Shown: positions 9,115-15,719 of the stretch, piece by piece
Layout of the letters: every line of letters starts with the position of its first letter
Position numbering within the stretch: the first letter of the stretch is position 1
Source of the DNA: Patescibacteria group bacterium
GTDB taxonomy: Bacteria; Patescibacteriota; Minisyncoccia; Phycocordibacterales; PALSA-1337
Length of the DNA stretch: 53,864 nucleotides
Assembly (NCBI GenBank): GCA_018970245.1
Contig: JAGWWT010000006.1
Span: 1-53,864 of the forward strand
Reading direction: 5' to 3'
Translations under genes and position numbers: made by a program
The notes under the pieces: generated by a model
Told to the model about the DNA's origin: nothing
The model's input: the letters and a program-made list of their open reading frames with translations, nothing else
Database searches by the model: none

Positions 9115-9740
9115 CAGCGATGGAACAGAAGCACCCAGCCGTCGACGCTCTCACCCTGACTGCCATTGACCGCGGAGGCCGACGGGCTGTTCCCATTGAT
9201 CGTCGTGTTCTTCGGCGGCAAGGACATGTCGACATGGCTGAATCGTGATTTGAACTCCCGCTTCAGGATCGCCTCCAGCCCGGCGGTCTGCGTGTAGCGA
9301 GGAAGGCGAATGGTCATCTGTCCATTGGCGTCCCAAGCGCCGGTCTCCAAATGCTGAGCGACCTTGGCCGCGACTTCCCGCAGCTTCGCGTCAGGCGCCG
9401 GGCGCCCTTTGATCTGTTGGTCCGCGTATTGCTTGAAGGTCTTGATCTCCTCCGTACTGGCGGGGCCATCGGCTTCGAGCGGGATGAAGCCGGGCGGAAG
9501 GTCCGTCGCCACATCGCCAATAGACATGGGTGGCGGTGTGGGTGAAGGAATATGGGGTACTGTCTGTACTCCATAGTCCGTTCTGACGGCCCGTGGAGGT
9601 GAGGTGACATTCTGCCCAGCATACTGCAGCAGCATGCTCAAGCGCACGGGGCCTAGCGCGTCGTCCCGCCGCGCCTTGAACAGGTCGTCCAGCAATGTGC
9701 GGAAGGTATGGTCATTCCAAAGATCATGGGGGTCACGCAT
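9114..9740 (-). CDS. Hypothetical protein between terminase subunits
   Basis: A 208-aa protein. ATG 9740 is chosen because GGAGGCGGCC lies directly upstream; the frame extends further but the extra part is Arg-rich out-of-frame sequence. The start is helical (DLWNDHTFRTLLDDLFKARR), the middle is Pro-rich and the C-terminus is mixed. It overlaps the previous gene by 8 nt and the terminase start by 1 nt. It may be a packaging accessory factor by position; no motif shows the function. Confidence 0.72.
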   Translation of the reverse strand: MRDPHDLWNDHTFRTLLDDLFKARRDDALGPVRLSMLLQYAGQNVTSPPRAVRTDYGVQTVPHIPSPTPPPMSIGDVATDLPPGFIPLEADGPASTEEIKTFKQYADQQIKGRPAPDAKLREVAAKVAQHLETGAWDANGQMTIRLPRYTQTAGLEAILKREFKSRFSHVDMSLPPKNTTINGNSPSASAVNGSQGESVDGWVLLFHR

Positions 9741-10128
9741 GGCCGCCTCCGATGATGCGGAATTTGTCGCGGATTTCCTTCGGCAGCGGTCGTCCCAGCA
9801 CCGGTCCGCGCTTGCGCTTGGTGACGAACACGAACTCCATGCCGAGCCCATCCTCTTTCGCCGCCTCCGCCGCGGCCTGGAATCCCTGGGCCATGTTGTC
9901 CAGATCCTGTTCACTCCATGACCCGCTGAGCCGGACCTGGATATGGTCGATGTCCTCGATGGGAGGGATATGGACCTGCTTGACTTCGGAGGGGGTGGCG
10001 GGATCGGTGGAACCGAAATCGAAGACCTTCTCGCATTCGGGGTGGCAATTGGGGCAGATCATGTCCACCTCGGCCTTGCAGTCCGGACAGGTGGCATAGA
10101 TGGTTCCATGCGGTCCACGTTCGTCCAT
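9733..10128 (-). CDS. Small zinc-ribbon protein of the packaging operon
   Basis: A 131-aa protein with four cysteines near the N-terminus in two close pairs (TCPDCKAEVDMICPNCHPEC), the spacing expected of a zinc ribbon. The remainder is alpha/beta with a basic segment (VFVTKRKRGPVLGRPLPKEI). ATG 10128 has GAGGTGCTGT upstream; a Met at 10188 would overlap the upstream gene and lacks support. Zinc ribbons often bind nucleic acid or help assembly, so a packaging role is possible but unproven. Confidence 0.7.
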   Translation of the reverse strand: MDERGPHGTIYATCPDCKAEVDMICPNCHPECEKVFDFGSTDPATPSEVKQVHIPPIEDIDHIQVRLSGSWSEQDLDNMAQGFQAAAEAAKEDGLGMEFVFVTKRKRGPVLGRPLPKEIRDKFRIIGGGHA

Positions 10129-10156
10129 ACAGCACCTCAAGGATTGGATGGCGCGG

Positions 10157-10642
10157 TTAAGCGTCCTTTGCGCCTGGCTCGATGTCACGGATCTCCATCA
10201 ACCGGGCCGCCGCTTCCTGGGCCTTGGAAGGCTCCGAGGAATCCGCGGGCGGCCGCATGAGCGCCTCCATCGCGGCCTGTGCGGCCGGCGAGGCGAACAT
10301 CGGCGGAACGATGATGTTGGTTTGCTGGGCGAGCCCCGCGTTCGGCTCCTCACGTTCGAACACCGTCTTGAACACTTTCAAAGCGAAGTCCGGCTCGACA
10401 TTCTCAGCGTCGAGCGCGGCCGCCACCTTGGTTTGCGATTTCAACAGCAAGGACTTGTTGCGGGCGTGGGCGATGTCGAGGCTCGCCTTGATTTCCCGCC
10501 GGCGGAACTGCCCCTCCACCGTCTTGTGTTTCAGGTTCTTCGCCCGGGCGAAAGCCGCGATGCTCTCCCCCGCGGGTTCCCATTGCGCCTTCCACTCCGC
10601 GTAGAGCTGGGGCCAATCGGCGAGGGGAGCGATGGAAGGCAT
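10157..10642 (-). CDS. Probable terminase small subunit
   Basis: A 161-aa protein at the head of the packaging operon. Residues about 9-55 look like a helix-turn-helix (WPQLYAEWKAQWEPAGESIA, then FARAKNLKHKTVEGQFRRR), the DNA-recognition fold of many small terminases. A helical middle part could oligomerise, and the C-terminus is Ala/Glu-rich. It overlaps the upstream 77-aa gene by 1 nt. Small terminases bind the packaging site and hand DNA to the large subunit. The call is by fold pattern and position. Confidence 0.65.
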   Translation of the reverse strand: MPSIAPLADWPQLYAEWKAQWEPAGESIAAFARAKNLKHKTVEGQFRRREIKASLDIAHARNKSLLLKSQTKVAAALDAENVEPDFALKVFKTVFEREEPNAGLAQQTNIIVPPMFASPAAQAAMEALMRPPADSSEPSKAQEAAARLMEIRDIEPGAKDA

Positions 10643-10875
10643 CAGAGATCGCCTTGCGCTCGCTTCATAGCGCTGAGGGAAGCCGAGGGTCCTTCCTTCT
10701 TTTCGGCACGCTCCTTGCCCTTGGCGGCCATCTCGCCCATCTTGGCGGCACCATACTTCTTGCGGCCGATGGAGGCGGCGACAGCGGCGGGATCCTTGAT
10801 ACCGGGCTTACCGGCCAATTGGCCTTCGAGTTTGGCGAATCGCCCTCCGCCACCGAGCTTCATGGATTTGCCCAT
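10642..10875 (-). CDS. Small basic phage protein, first gene of the late operon
   Basis: A 77-aa Lys/Gly-rich protein with the pattern GRFAKLEGQLAGKPGIKDP followed by AVAASIGRKKYGAAKMGEMA. Small phage proteins of this pattern (Gly-rich start, a KPG-DP turn, then IGRKKYG) are common near terminase genes, with no known function. AAGGA lies 6 nt before the ATG. It is the promoter-proximal gene of the leftward block. DNA or RNA binding is possible from its charge. Confidence 0.75.
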   Translation of the reverse strand: MGKSMKLGGGGRFAKLEGQLAGKPGIKDPAAVAASIGRKKYGAAKMGEMAAKGKERAEKKEGPSASLSAMKRAQGDL

Positions 10876-11063
10876 TGTGGGTCCTTGAGAAAGGGTATGC
10901 GCTTGACTCTAAGCGCGCTGGTGGAAGGGTGTCCATATTAATTATTTTTCAATCCTATTTTGGCCGCCGTGTCTCAATTATATTTTCAATTGTGATGCGT
11001 TCTCGTACGGGTACAGCCACTAGGCCGGCGGAGGACCCCAAGCGGGTATAGTGGTCGCGCCAT

Positions 11064-11373
11064 GATCTGCGCGCCAAGCGCCAAACGCTGAGCCCTCCGC
11101 GCGTCAACCCTCCTTACCCACCTCCTTTCAGAAGCCGCGCTAAACGCCTAGCGCTAAACGCCTAGCGTGTCCACCATTAAATTAAATAATTTATTTTATG
11201 CTGGACATGTGAAGCGCTGAGCGCTAAGCGCGTGGGCGCAATAGAAAACGCTAAGCGCGTGGCGCGGCGAGACTAGGAAAAGTGCCACTCAGAAGGGAAG
11301 CGTTTAGCGCCCCTTCCTATATAGGGAGGGGGAGGGGCAGCCGCAAAGGCAGGGCGCTTAGCGCGTGGCGCTA
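11064..11373. repeat. Cluster of GCTAAGCGC / GCCTAGCGC-type iterons
   Basis: Short GC-rich near-palindromes repeat here. A 14-bp unit GCGCTAAACGCCTA occurs twice in tandem (11137-11164). AGCGCTGAGCGCTAAGCGCG is at 11213-11232, ACGCTAAGCGCGTGGCGC at 11249-11266, a reversed form AAGCGTTTAGCGC at 11299, and GGCGCTTAGCGCGTGGCGC near 11353. They stand out against the AT-rich surroundings. Such spaced copies are typical of initiator or repressor binding sites. Confidence 0.75.
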
Positions 11374-11476
11374 TGTGGGGAGAAAGGGGAGTATGTGCCC
11401 ATGGGTGTCCTAGTTTAGCTTTCTCTAAACTTTCTAATGGGAGGGCTCTACTATCCTAAAAAGCGGTTTGAGTTAG

Positions 11477-11650
11477 GTAAGTTATTTTGTGAGATGCTTA
11501 TTTTCTTAACTCTAGATTTTACTTTTTCCCCTATTCTCCCCCTTATTCTTATTATATATATTATCTATCTATATAACTTTTTAGTCCCTTGAATGGGGGA
11601 AATAGTATAAGGGCAAGTGCCCTTTTTAAGCATCTCACAAAATACCTTAC
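11477..11650. repeat. 24-bp inverted repeat flanking the AT-rich core
   Basis: The left arm 11477-11500 and right arm 11627-11650 are reverse complements at 23 of 24 positions; the arm core is TTTTGTGAGATGCTTA. The 126-bp centre is AT-rich (TATATATTATCTATCTATAT) and includes a terminator hairpin. The arrangement could form a large cruciform or hold two facing protein sites. Confidence 0.85.
11609..11627 (+). terminator. Rho-independent terminator in the intergenic region
   Basis: AAGGGCA and TGCCCTT form the stem with a 2-nt AG loop, followed by a run of five T. The short hairpin with T-tract fits a terminator for any transcript entering from the left, or an attenuator for a leader RNA made in this region. 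Confidence 0.6.
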
Positions 11651-11792
11651 AAGATTAAACTAAACGTTTTAGCTGCCTTAGAAACCCTTTAAAAAGGCCC
11701 TCCCGGTGTTCATCCCTCTTTAAATAAAATAATGCGTTTAAAAGGCTTCTAGAGGCAGGTTAGAATATCCTTATTCTATAAGGCTTTTTAAG

Positions 11793-11822
11793 AACGCTGA
11801 GCGCTGAGCGCTAAGCGCTTAG
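11793..11822. repeat. Right-hand iteron cluster
   Basis: A compact run of three overlapping units, ACGCTGAGCGCTGAGCGC followed by TAAGCGCTTAG, of the same motif family as the left cluster. It sits about 55 bp upstream of the -35 box of the rightward early promoter, so a protein bound here could control that promoter. Confidence 0.7.
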
Positions 11823-11875
11823 TCCCAAGCCTTCCTCCCCGCCCCTAACTATTTCTCTTTAAATAAATTTTTTTA

Positions 11876-11903
11876 TTTACTTTTTGCTAAAAGGGTGTAT
11901 AAT
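11876..11903 (+). promoter_or_regulatory. Sigma70-like promoter of the rightward early operon
   Basis: -35 TTTACT (11876-11881), a 16-bp spacer and a perfect -10 TATAAT (11898-11903), preceded by an AT-rich UP-like stretch. It is about 160 bp before the first rightward gene. It shares the TTTA(C/T)T box and AT-rich upstream element with three more predicted promoters on this strand. Confidence 0.7.
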
Positions 11904-12064
11904 AATCCTCAGATAGGGACGCGCACGGACGGCGCCCCTTGGTCTTTGAAAACCTAACTAGGGCGCTCCGCCTTAAGCCTTCTTATATAAGAGGGCCTAA
12001 CGCGCAGCGCCCTAGACGCTGCTAGACGGGCGGACTATCTCCGCCCTAGCAAAGGAGTTAAGCC

Positions 12065-12481
12065 ATGAACAACGTCACGCAAGAAAGCGCCACGTCCCTC
12101 GAAGAGGGTCTCGCCATGCGCGCCCTCCGCCAGAAGGAAGCCGCGCGCAAGGGGAAGGCCCAGAAGGTCGCGACGCGGAAGGAAGGCAAGATCGTGCTGA
12201 ACGCCCTTCCGGGCGACGACGAGCCCAAGGCCCGGAAGGGCCAGAAGGTCGCCAAGGCCGTCAAGAGCAAGGCCCAGAAGGGCGCGACGCGGACGACGGC
12301 GCCCAAGGGCGAAGGGTCCGGCGCTTTGATTCGGAAGTACTTGCGCGAGGGCAAACTGAAGCCCAAGGACATCCTGACCAAGGTTCTCGCCGCCTTCCCC
12401 GATCACGTCACTACGGTTAAGGACGTGTATTGGAACCGCTGGGCGATGAAGGCCGGACGGTTCAACGCCGAGGTCGCCTAG
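12065..12481 (+). CDS. First early gene: Lys/Ala-rich protein with the shared C-terminal helical domain
   Basis: A 138-aa basic protein. The N-terminal two thirds are Lys/Ala/Gly-rich and probably disordered. The last about 50 residues form a compact domain (GSGALIRKYLREGKLKPKDI, then VLAAFPDHVTTVKDVYWNRW) that recurs at the C-terminus of the proteins at 28033, 28428 and 28979. The helix pattern and the basic tail suggest nucleic-acid binding, perhaps winged-helix-like. AAAGGAG precedes the ATG. As the first gene after the early promoter it may act early on host or phage DNA. Function unproven. Confidence 0.82.
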   Translation: MNNVTQESATSLEEGLAMRALRQKEAARKGKAQKVATRKEGKIVLNALPGDDEPKARKGQKVAKAVKSKAQKGATRTTAPKGEGSGALIRKYLREGKLKPKDILTKVLAAFPDHVTTVKDVYWNRWAMKAGRFNAEVA

Positions 12482-12503
12482 ACCTTGGACGTAACGCGGA
12501 GCG

Positions 12504-12540
12504 CCTAGCAGGGAGGGGACTAACTCCCCTCCCTGCTAGG
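12504..12540 (+). other. 16-bp perfect hairpin between early genes
   Basis: The arms 12504-12519 and 12525-12540 pair perfectly around loop CTAAC. No T-tract follows, so this is more likely an RNA-stabilising or processing hairpin than a simple terminator. The flanks carry ACGCGGAGCGCC and ATGCGCAGCGCCCTAGA, versions of which flank neighbouring genes too. Confidence 0.75.
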
Positions 12541-12584
12541 CAATGCGCAGCGCCCTAGAGCTGCACCCTCAAAGGAGACCCACC

Positions 12585-12809
12585 ATGACAGAAGCGACCA
12601 TCACGACGCCCTCGGCGCGTCTCGGCATCCTCGCGCGCCTGCACGGGGCGCAAAACAAACTGGGCCTAGTCGACGCCCAACGGCGCCGGCTCGTGGCGCA
12701 AATCAGAGCTTTGGACGACAACGCCGAGGCGCTGCGCGCCGAACTGACGCGGGCTTCCCACGACCTGGCCCAACACGACGCCCACGAACAGTACCACGGG
12801 GCGGATTGA
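12585..12809 (+). CDS. Small coiled-coil early protein
   Basis: A 74-aa protein starting at ATG 12585 behind AAAGGAGACCCACC; an upstream in-frame Met at 12543 lies in the hairpin flank and lacks a ribosome site. Most of the chain is one long charged helix (QRRRLVAQIRALDDNAEALR) with heptad spacing, ending in a His-rich tip (HDLAQHDAHEQYH). It may dimerise. It lies between two hairpins, as a separate unit of the early operon. Function unknown. Confidence 0.75.
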   Translation: MTEATITTPSARLGILARLHGAQNKLGLVDAQRRRLVAQIRALDDNAEALRAELTRASHDLAQHDAHEQYHGAD

Positions 12810-12815
12810 TCCTTA

Positions 12816-12843
12816 CGCGACCAAAGGCCAGCCTTTGGTCGCG
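12816..12843 (+). other. Perfect hairpin after the second early gene
   Basis: CGCGACCAAAGGC and its exact complement GCCTTTGGTCGCG are separated by CA only, giving a 12-13 bp stem just past the stop at 12809. No T-run follows. It is one of a series of hairpins that close each early gene. Confidence 0.75.
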
Positions 12844-12871
12844 ACGCGGAGCGCCTTAAAGAACGGCCCTA

Positions 12872-12900
12872 GCGCATGTCGGCATTCCGCCGGCATGCGC
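12872..12900 (+). other. Imperfect hairpin before the third early gene
   Basis: GCGCATGTCGG pairs with CCGGCATGCGC with one G-T pair around a 7-nt loop. It lies 29 nt upstream of the next ATG, in the leader, so it could affect RNA stability or access to the ribosome site. Confidence 0.55.
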
Positions 12901-12928
12901 CTTCACGCAAGCAAAGGAGGACAGCACC

Positions 12929-13927
12929 ATGGCTAAAATCGATCTCAGCACCCTCGGCCTGCCCATGACCATTCCTATCGACGGGGTGGAACCCGAGCGC
13001 GCCTGCTGGAAGCTGGGTTATGAATGCGGAGACAAGAAGAGCGATCTTCGCCCCGCCTACGTCTTTATGTTCGACGGCGAACGCGTCGACGGGAACGCGG
13101 AAATACTGCGGACGAGCGAACGCGGCGAATGGACCGGGTATGGCCGCTGGATACGCGCGGCGGATCGGGCGACTTTCAGTGCGGTCTTGAAGCCCGACAA
13201 CTACGCCACGGGCGCCGACGGCGTGGCGAACGTCACGGAGCAATGGCGCGCCCGTGGCGCGTTCACGGGATTGCTGCCCATGACGCCCGAGGAGAAGCGA
13301 CTGGCCGAGCTCAACGCCGAGCGCGAGGCGCTGGAAGCGGCCGTTGAACTTAAGCGCAGGGAAGCGCAGGAAGCGCAGGAAGCCGAGATCAAAGCGCTCG
13401 CCGCGGAGCGTGAGGCGCAGAAGATCGCTGCGATAAAGGAGAAGTATGACGCGGCGGTGGCCTATGCCTTGGACCGACGGGCGCGAAATATCAGTGCCCG
13501 GACCACCCCCGCGCCTGCCATCACGGATTCGCGCCAAGCGGAACTGCAAGCGCTGATGGACAAGTGCGATCTCGGCTGCCAGCAGGCCGCGGTGACCGCC
13601 TTGGTCTCGGCGCTCGCCGGTGTCGAACTGAAGGTGGTGAAGAAAAGTGGACGCCACGCCGATCAGCGCTACGATGTCGTGGTGCTGTTGAAGAATCCCA
13701 ATAGTCATGACTATGAACTCAACACGCCGTTGCTATCGGTGGGTGACACGGGCCGAATGCTGACGTCGGCTGGTGATCAGGGCAACCACGCACCGACTTC
13801 ACGCCCGATGGAGGATGGGGATTGGCGCTGGGCGACGGACGAGGAGGCCAAGGCATTCTATGACGGTGCGTCGTGGGAGCTGCGCACGAGGATCGTCGAG
13901 ATGGTTGAGCACGACAAGGCGGCGTAA
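12929..13927 (+). CDS. Hypothetical early protein with a central coiled coil
   Basis: A 332-aa protein behind AAAGGAGGACAGCACC. The first about 110 residues form a mixed domain (VEPERACWKLGYECGDKKSD). A long charged helix follows (LAELNAEREALEAAVELKRR onward to about 185), then an alpha/beta C-terminus with short helices. No enzyme motif is visible. It stands alone between hairpins, so it may be made in amounts different from its neighbours. Early position suggests a host-takeover or replication-support role, not shown by the sequence. Confidence 0.8.
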   Translation: MAKIDLSTLGLPMTIPIDGVEPERACWKLGYECGDKKSDLRPAYVFMFDGERVDGNAEILRTSERGEWTGYGRWIRAADRATFSAVLKPDNYATGADGVANVTEQWRARGAFTGLLPMTPEEKRLAELNAEREALEAAVELKRREAQEAQEAEIKALAAEREAQKIAAIKEKYDAAVAYALDRRARNISARTTPAPAITDSRQAELQALMDKCDLGCQQAAVTALVSALAGVELKVVKKSGRHADQRYDVVVLLKNPNSHDYELNTPLLSVGDTGRMLTSAGDQGNHAPTSRPMEDGDWRWATDEEAKAFYDGASWELRTRIVEMVEHDKAA

Positions 13928-13933
13928 GGACCG

Positions 13934-13970
13934 AGGCGCCTAGGGGTAGCCCTAGGCGCCTTCCTTATTT
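13934..13970 (+). terminator. Hairpin terminator after the third early gene
   Basis: A 12-bp perfect stem (AGGCGCCTAGGG / CCCTAGGCGCCT) with loop GTAG, then TCCTTATTT. The T-rich tail makes partial termination likely. It is followed after about 30 bp by a promoter, so this looks like a boundary between transcription units. Confidence 0.65.
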
Positions 13971-14002
13971 AAGGGAGGCGACGGTCATTGATAAAATAAA
14001 TA

Positions 14003-14031
14003 TTTATTTATTTAAATCAATGTGCTAGTAT
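14003..14031 (+). promoter_or_regulatory. Predicted promoter of the recurring AT-rich type
   Basis: -35 TTTATT (14003-14008), a 17-bp spacer and -10 TAGTAT (14026-14031), embedded in AAATAAATATTTATTTATTT. It drives the run of small membrane proteins that begins at 14082. The same layout occurs at 11876, 19947 and 27958. Confidence 0.65.
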
Positions 14032-14081
14032 CCCTCCCACATCCGCGCCCCTAGGCGCGCCCTCGGAGAAAGGAGACACGT

Positions 14082-14252
14082 ATGGACACCTCGTTACGCC
14101 ACATCGGGGAAGGCGGCACGCACGCAGGCCACCTCCTCGTCCTCGTCAACACCGTCGTCCACTGCACCGTCTGCAACCACGACCGTTTGGAGCTCACCGA
14201 GATCGCCGAGGCGTGGCCAGGGATGGTGGTGACCCTGGAGTTGGTCCCGTGA
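14082..14252 (+). CDS. Small protein with a Cys/His cluster
   Basis: A 56-aa protein starting at ATG 14082 behind GAGAAAGGAGACACG. A short hydrophobic run (HLLVLVNTVV) is followed by HCTVCNHD, whose Cys and His residues could bind metal. The stop overlaps the GTG of the next gene (GTGA), so translation is probably coupled. Function unknown. Confidence 0.65.
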   Translation: MDTSLRHIGEGGTHAGHLLVLVNTVVHCTVCNHDRLELTEIAEAWPGMVVTLELVP

Positions 14253-14446
14253 CGGCGCCGAAGAGGGACCAGGAGCAGCGCTGGCGTCATCAGCACAAAC
14301 GGTTGCATAAGACCGTGACCGTGTTCAGCGGCTTCGCGGGTGGCGTGGCCGTGTTCACCTACCTGCAGGACCACATCACCGACTGGCGGCACGGTGTCAT
14401 GGCCGGGGCGCTGGCCGGGGTCCTGCACTTCTTCGCGGAGGATTGA
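14249..14446 (+). CDS. Small membrane protein with two hydrophobic segments
   Basis: A 65-aa protein starting at GTG 14249 with GGAG 8 nt upstream, overlapping the previous stop. A very basic N-terminus (KRDQEQRWRHQHKRLHK) precedes two short hydrophobic stretches (TVTVFSGFAGGVAVFTYL and GVMAGALAGVLHFF). The layout suits an inner-membrane protein with its N-terminus inside. It could be a holin-like or superinfection-exclusion protein, but the lysis genes lie elsewhere on the other strand. Confidence 0.65.
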   Translation: MTAPKRDQEQRWRHQHKRLHKTVTVFSGFAGGVAVFTYLQDHITDWRHGVMAGALAGVLHFFAED

Positions 14447-14448
14447 CT

Positions 14449-14529
14449 ATGTGGTGGACCGCGGGCGTCATCGCGGCGCTGCTTGTCGTCTCGAAGGTTT
14501 GGGGCGAGGACTATGACGGAGAGGATTGA
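14449..14529 (+). CDS. 26-residue membrane peptide
   Basis: A very short frame (starting MWWTAGVIAALLVVSKVW, with an acidic tail) behind GGAGGATTGACT at proper spacing. It is one hydrophobic helix. It is placed tightly between two other small membrane genes and partly overlaps the next. Real expression is likely from the ribosome site and packing, but the size limits certainty. Confidence 0.5.
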   Translation: MWWTAGVIAALLVVSKVWGEDYDGED

Positions 14530-14797
14530 CCTAGCCGTCTGGATCGTGTGCGGCGCGTTGTGCTTGCGCGTGCTTCTGGCATGGTGCCGGGACGAATCCA
14601 AGCACATCCATGGAAAAGGAGAACGACATGACCACAACCAAGAAGCAGAAGCCCAAGGCGCTGAGCCCGCTGTACGGCATGACCGAAAAACAGCGCGAGG
14701 CGCTGTGGAACGACCTGCAGGACTGGCTGCGCGGCAAGGGCATGGCCTTAATGACCGACGCGGAACTGGTCACCATGAACGAGCTGGGTGGTGGTGA
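14513..14797 (+). CDS. Possible small membrane protein overlapping its neighbours
   Basis: A 94-aa frame from ATG 14513 with a clear N-terminal hydrophobic helix (LAVWIVCGALCLRVLLAW), followed by a His-rich segment and then about 55 residues that lie inside the next gene in another frame. The helix looks genuine; the overlapped tail looks like out-of-frame sequence. Either the protein is functional mainly through its membrane segment, or the true gene has been extended by loss of its stop. Confidence 0.4.
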   Translation: MTERIDLAVWIVCGALCLRVLLAWCRDESKHIHGKGERHDHNQEAEAQGAEPAVRHDRKTARGAVERPAGLAARQGHGLNDRRGTGHHERAGWW

Positions 14798-15020
14798 CCC
14801 CAAGCGCAAAGAGCTGGGGCAAAGCAAGGACCAGATCCTGGTCTTCGGTCTCGGCTTCGGCGTCGACGAGGACGGGGACGAAGGGACGAGCTCTTTCCTG
14901 AGCTGCAACGGCTCGGAGGCCATGGCCGGGCAGGCGATCGAGTCCATTCTGAGCCACTACCCTGACTTGATGCGGTCTTTGCTGCCCAAGTTGTTGATGG
15001 GCGGCTTGGGCCGGCGGTAG
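14628..15020 (+). CDS. Early protein, paralogue A
   Basis: A 130-aa protein starting at ATG 14628 behind AAAAGGAGAACGAC. It shares its whole plan with the gene at 15203: LSPLYGMTEKQREALW at the start, a GM-x-L-x-x-DA turn, then FGLGFGVDEDGDEGT in the middle, and a helical end with a Lys-Leu turn. The acidic GFG-DEDGD segment could bind a metal ion or interact with a partner. The pair is split only by a small membrane gene, so they arose by local duplication. Function unknown. Confidence 0.75.
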   Translation: MTTTKKQKPKALSPLYGMTEKQREALWNDLQDWLRGKGMALMTDAELVTMNELGGGDPKRKELGQSKDQILVFGLGFGVDEDGDEGTSSFLSCNGSEAMAGQAIESILSHYPDLMRSLLPKLLMGGLGRR

Positions 15021-15025
15021 GCGCC

Positions 15026-15190
15026 GTGCTCGCGGCGTTCAAGGAAGGTCTGCTGGTCGGCTGCGCCTGCGTAGGCTGTGCCGTGGCCATCGGCGGCTTG
15101 TTCATCGGCATCCTCGCCGTCGGGGTGCTGCTGGATGACTGGAAGGATCGGCGGCGCTGGATGCGCCATACCCAACCACCCAAAAATTGA
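15026..15190 (+). CDS. Small single-membrane-span protein between the paralogues
   Basis: A 54-aa frame starting at GTG 15026. A central hydrophobic segment (CACVGCAVAIGGLFIGILAV) is followed by a basic tail (DDWKDRRRWMRH), typical of a small inner-membrane protein. The ribosome site is weak, so expression may depend on coupling to the previous stop 5 nt upstream. Function unknown. Confidence 0.5.
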   Translation: MLAAFKEGLLVGCACVGCAVAIGGLFIGILAVGVLLDDWKDRRRWMRHTQPPKN

Positions 15191-15202
15191 GAGGAGAACA
15201 CC

Positions 15203-15649
15203 ATGACCAAGGACAGCAAAGAACGCGAAGTGCTCAGCCCCTTCTTCGGCTTCGACGAGGCCAAGCGCCGGCGCATCGTCGAGCGCGTCGAGGCGGTGCT
15301 GCGTGAGGAAGGGATGCACCTGCCCGACGATGCGCAGGTCGCGAAGCAGAACGAGGCCGTGAAGGCGGCGGAGGGGAAGGCCGCCACGCAGGCCGCGGCC
15401 AGCCAGTACGACCAGATGGTGCTTTACATCGTCGGCTTCGGGAAGGACGAGGATGGGGACGTGAGTACCCACGCATCACTGCGCGTCAACGCCAGCGGCA
15501 AGACCGTGCTGGATTGCTGCTGGGCCATGGTCAAAGACGATTCGAAGCTGCAGATCATGTTGATGTCCAAGCTGAGGGCGGCGCGGATGGGCGATGATGA
15601 ACCGTCCGCATCGCGCGGCTGGCGGCTCTCGGCCCTCTTCGGCCGCTGA
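15203..15649 (+). CDS. Early protein, paralogue B
   Basis: A 148-aa protein with GAGGAGAACACC before the ATG. It is a clear paralogue of the gene at 14628: LSPFFGFDEAKRRRI, then LREEGMHLPDDAQVAKQNEA, then VGFGKDEDGDVSTHASLRVN, with a helical Leu-rich C-terminus. It carries a longer Lys/Ala-rich insert and a short basic tail. Two diverged copies side by side suggest related but not identical partners. Confidence 0.78.
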   Translation: MTKDSKEREVLSPFFGFDEAKRRRIVERVEAVLREEGMHLPDDAQVAKQNEAVKAAEGKAATQAAASQYDQMVLYIVGFGKDEDGDVSTHASLRVNASGKTVLDCCWAMVKDDSKLQIMLMSKLRAARMGDDEPSASRGWRLSALFGR

Positions 15650-15655
15650 CCATCT

Positions 15656-15699
15656 CCCCACGCGCTCCACGACTGATGGCATCGGTGGGGCGCGTGGGG
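15656..15699 (+). terminator. Long hairpin after paralogue B
   Basis: CCCCACGCGCTCCAC and GTGGGGCGCGTGGGG pair at 14 of 15 positions with a 14-nt loop, followed by ATCTTCTT. It is close to the stop at 15649 and before the next ribosome site, so it may act as a partial terminator or RNA stabiliser. Confidence 0.55.
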
Positions 15700-15719
15700 A
15701 TCTTCTTGGGGAGGTGGGC

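Larger units (their letters stand above)
10876..12064. other. Large AT-rich non-coding region between divergent operons (origin candidate)
   Basis: About 1.2 kb without a convincing gene, separating leftward late genes from rightward early genes. It is much richer in A+T than the rest of the genome, above all 11400-11900. It contains repeated GCTAAGCGC-type palindromes, a 24-bp inverted repeat, a hairpin terminator and a good sigma70-like promoter facing right. On the minus strand a perfect TATAAT lies at 10977-10982 without a good -35 box. Divergence, iterons and an AT-rich core are what a replication origin with control sites looks like. Confidence 0.8.

Noticed and set aside
10977..10982. 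Leftward promoter with perfect TATAAT
   Set aside because: No acceptable -35 box at 15-19 bp; noted only as a possible -10 in the intergenic region.
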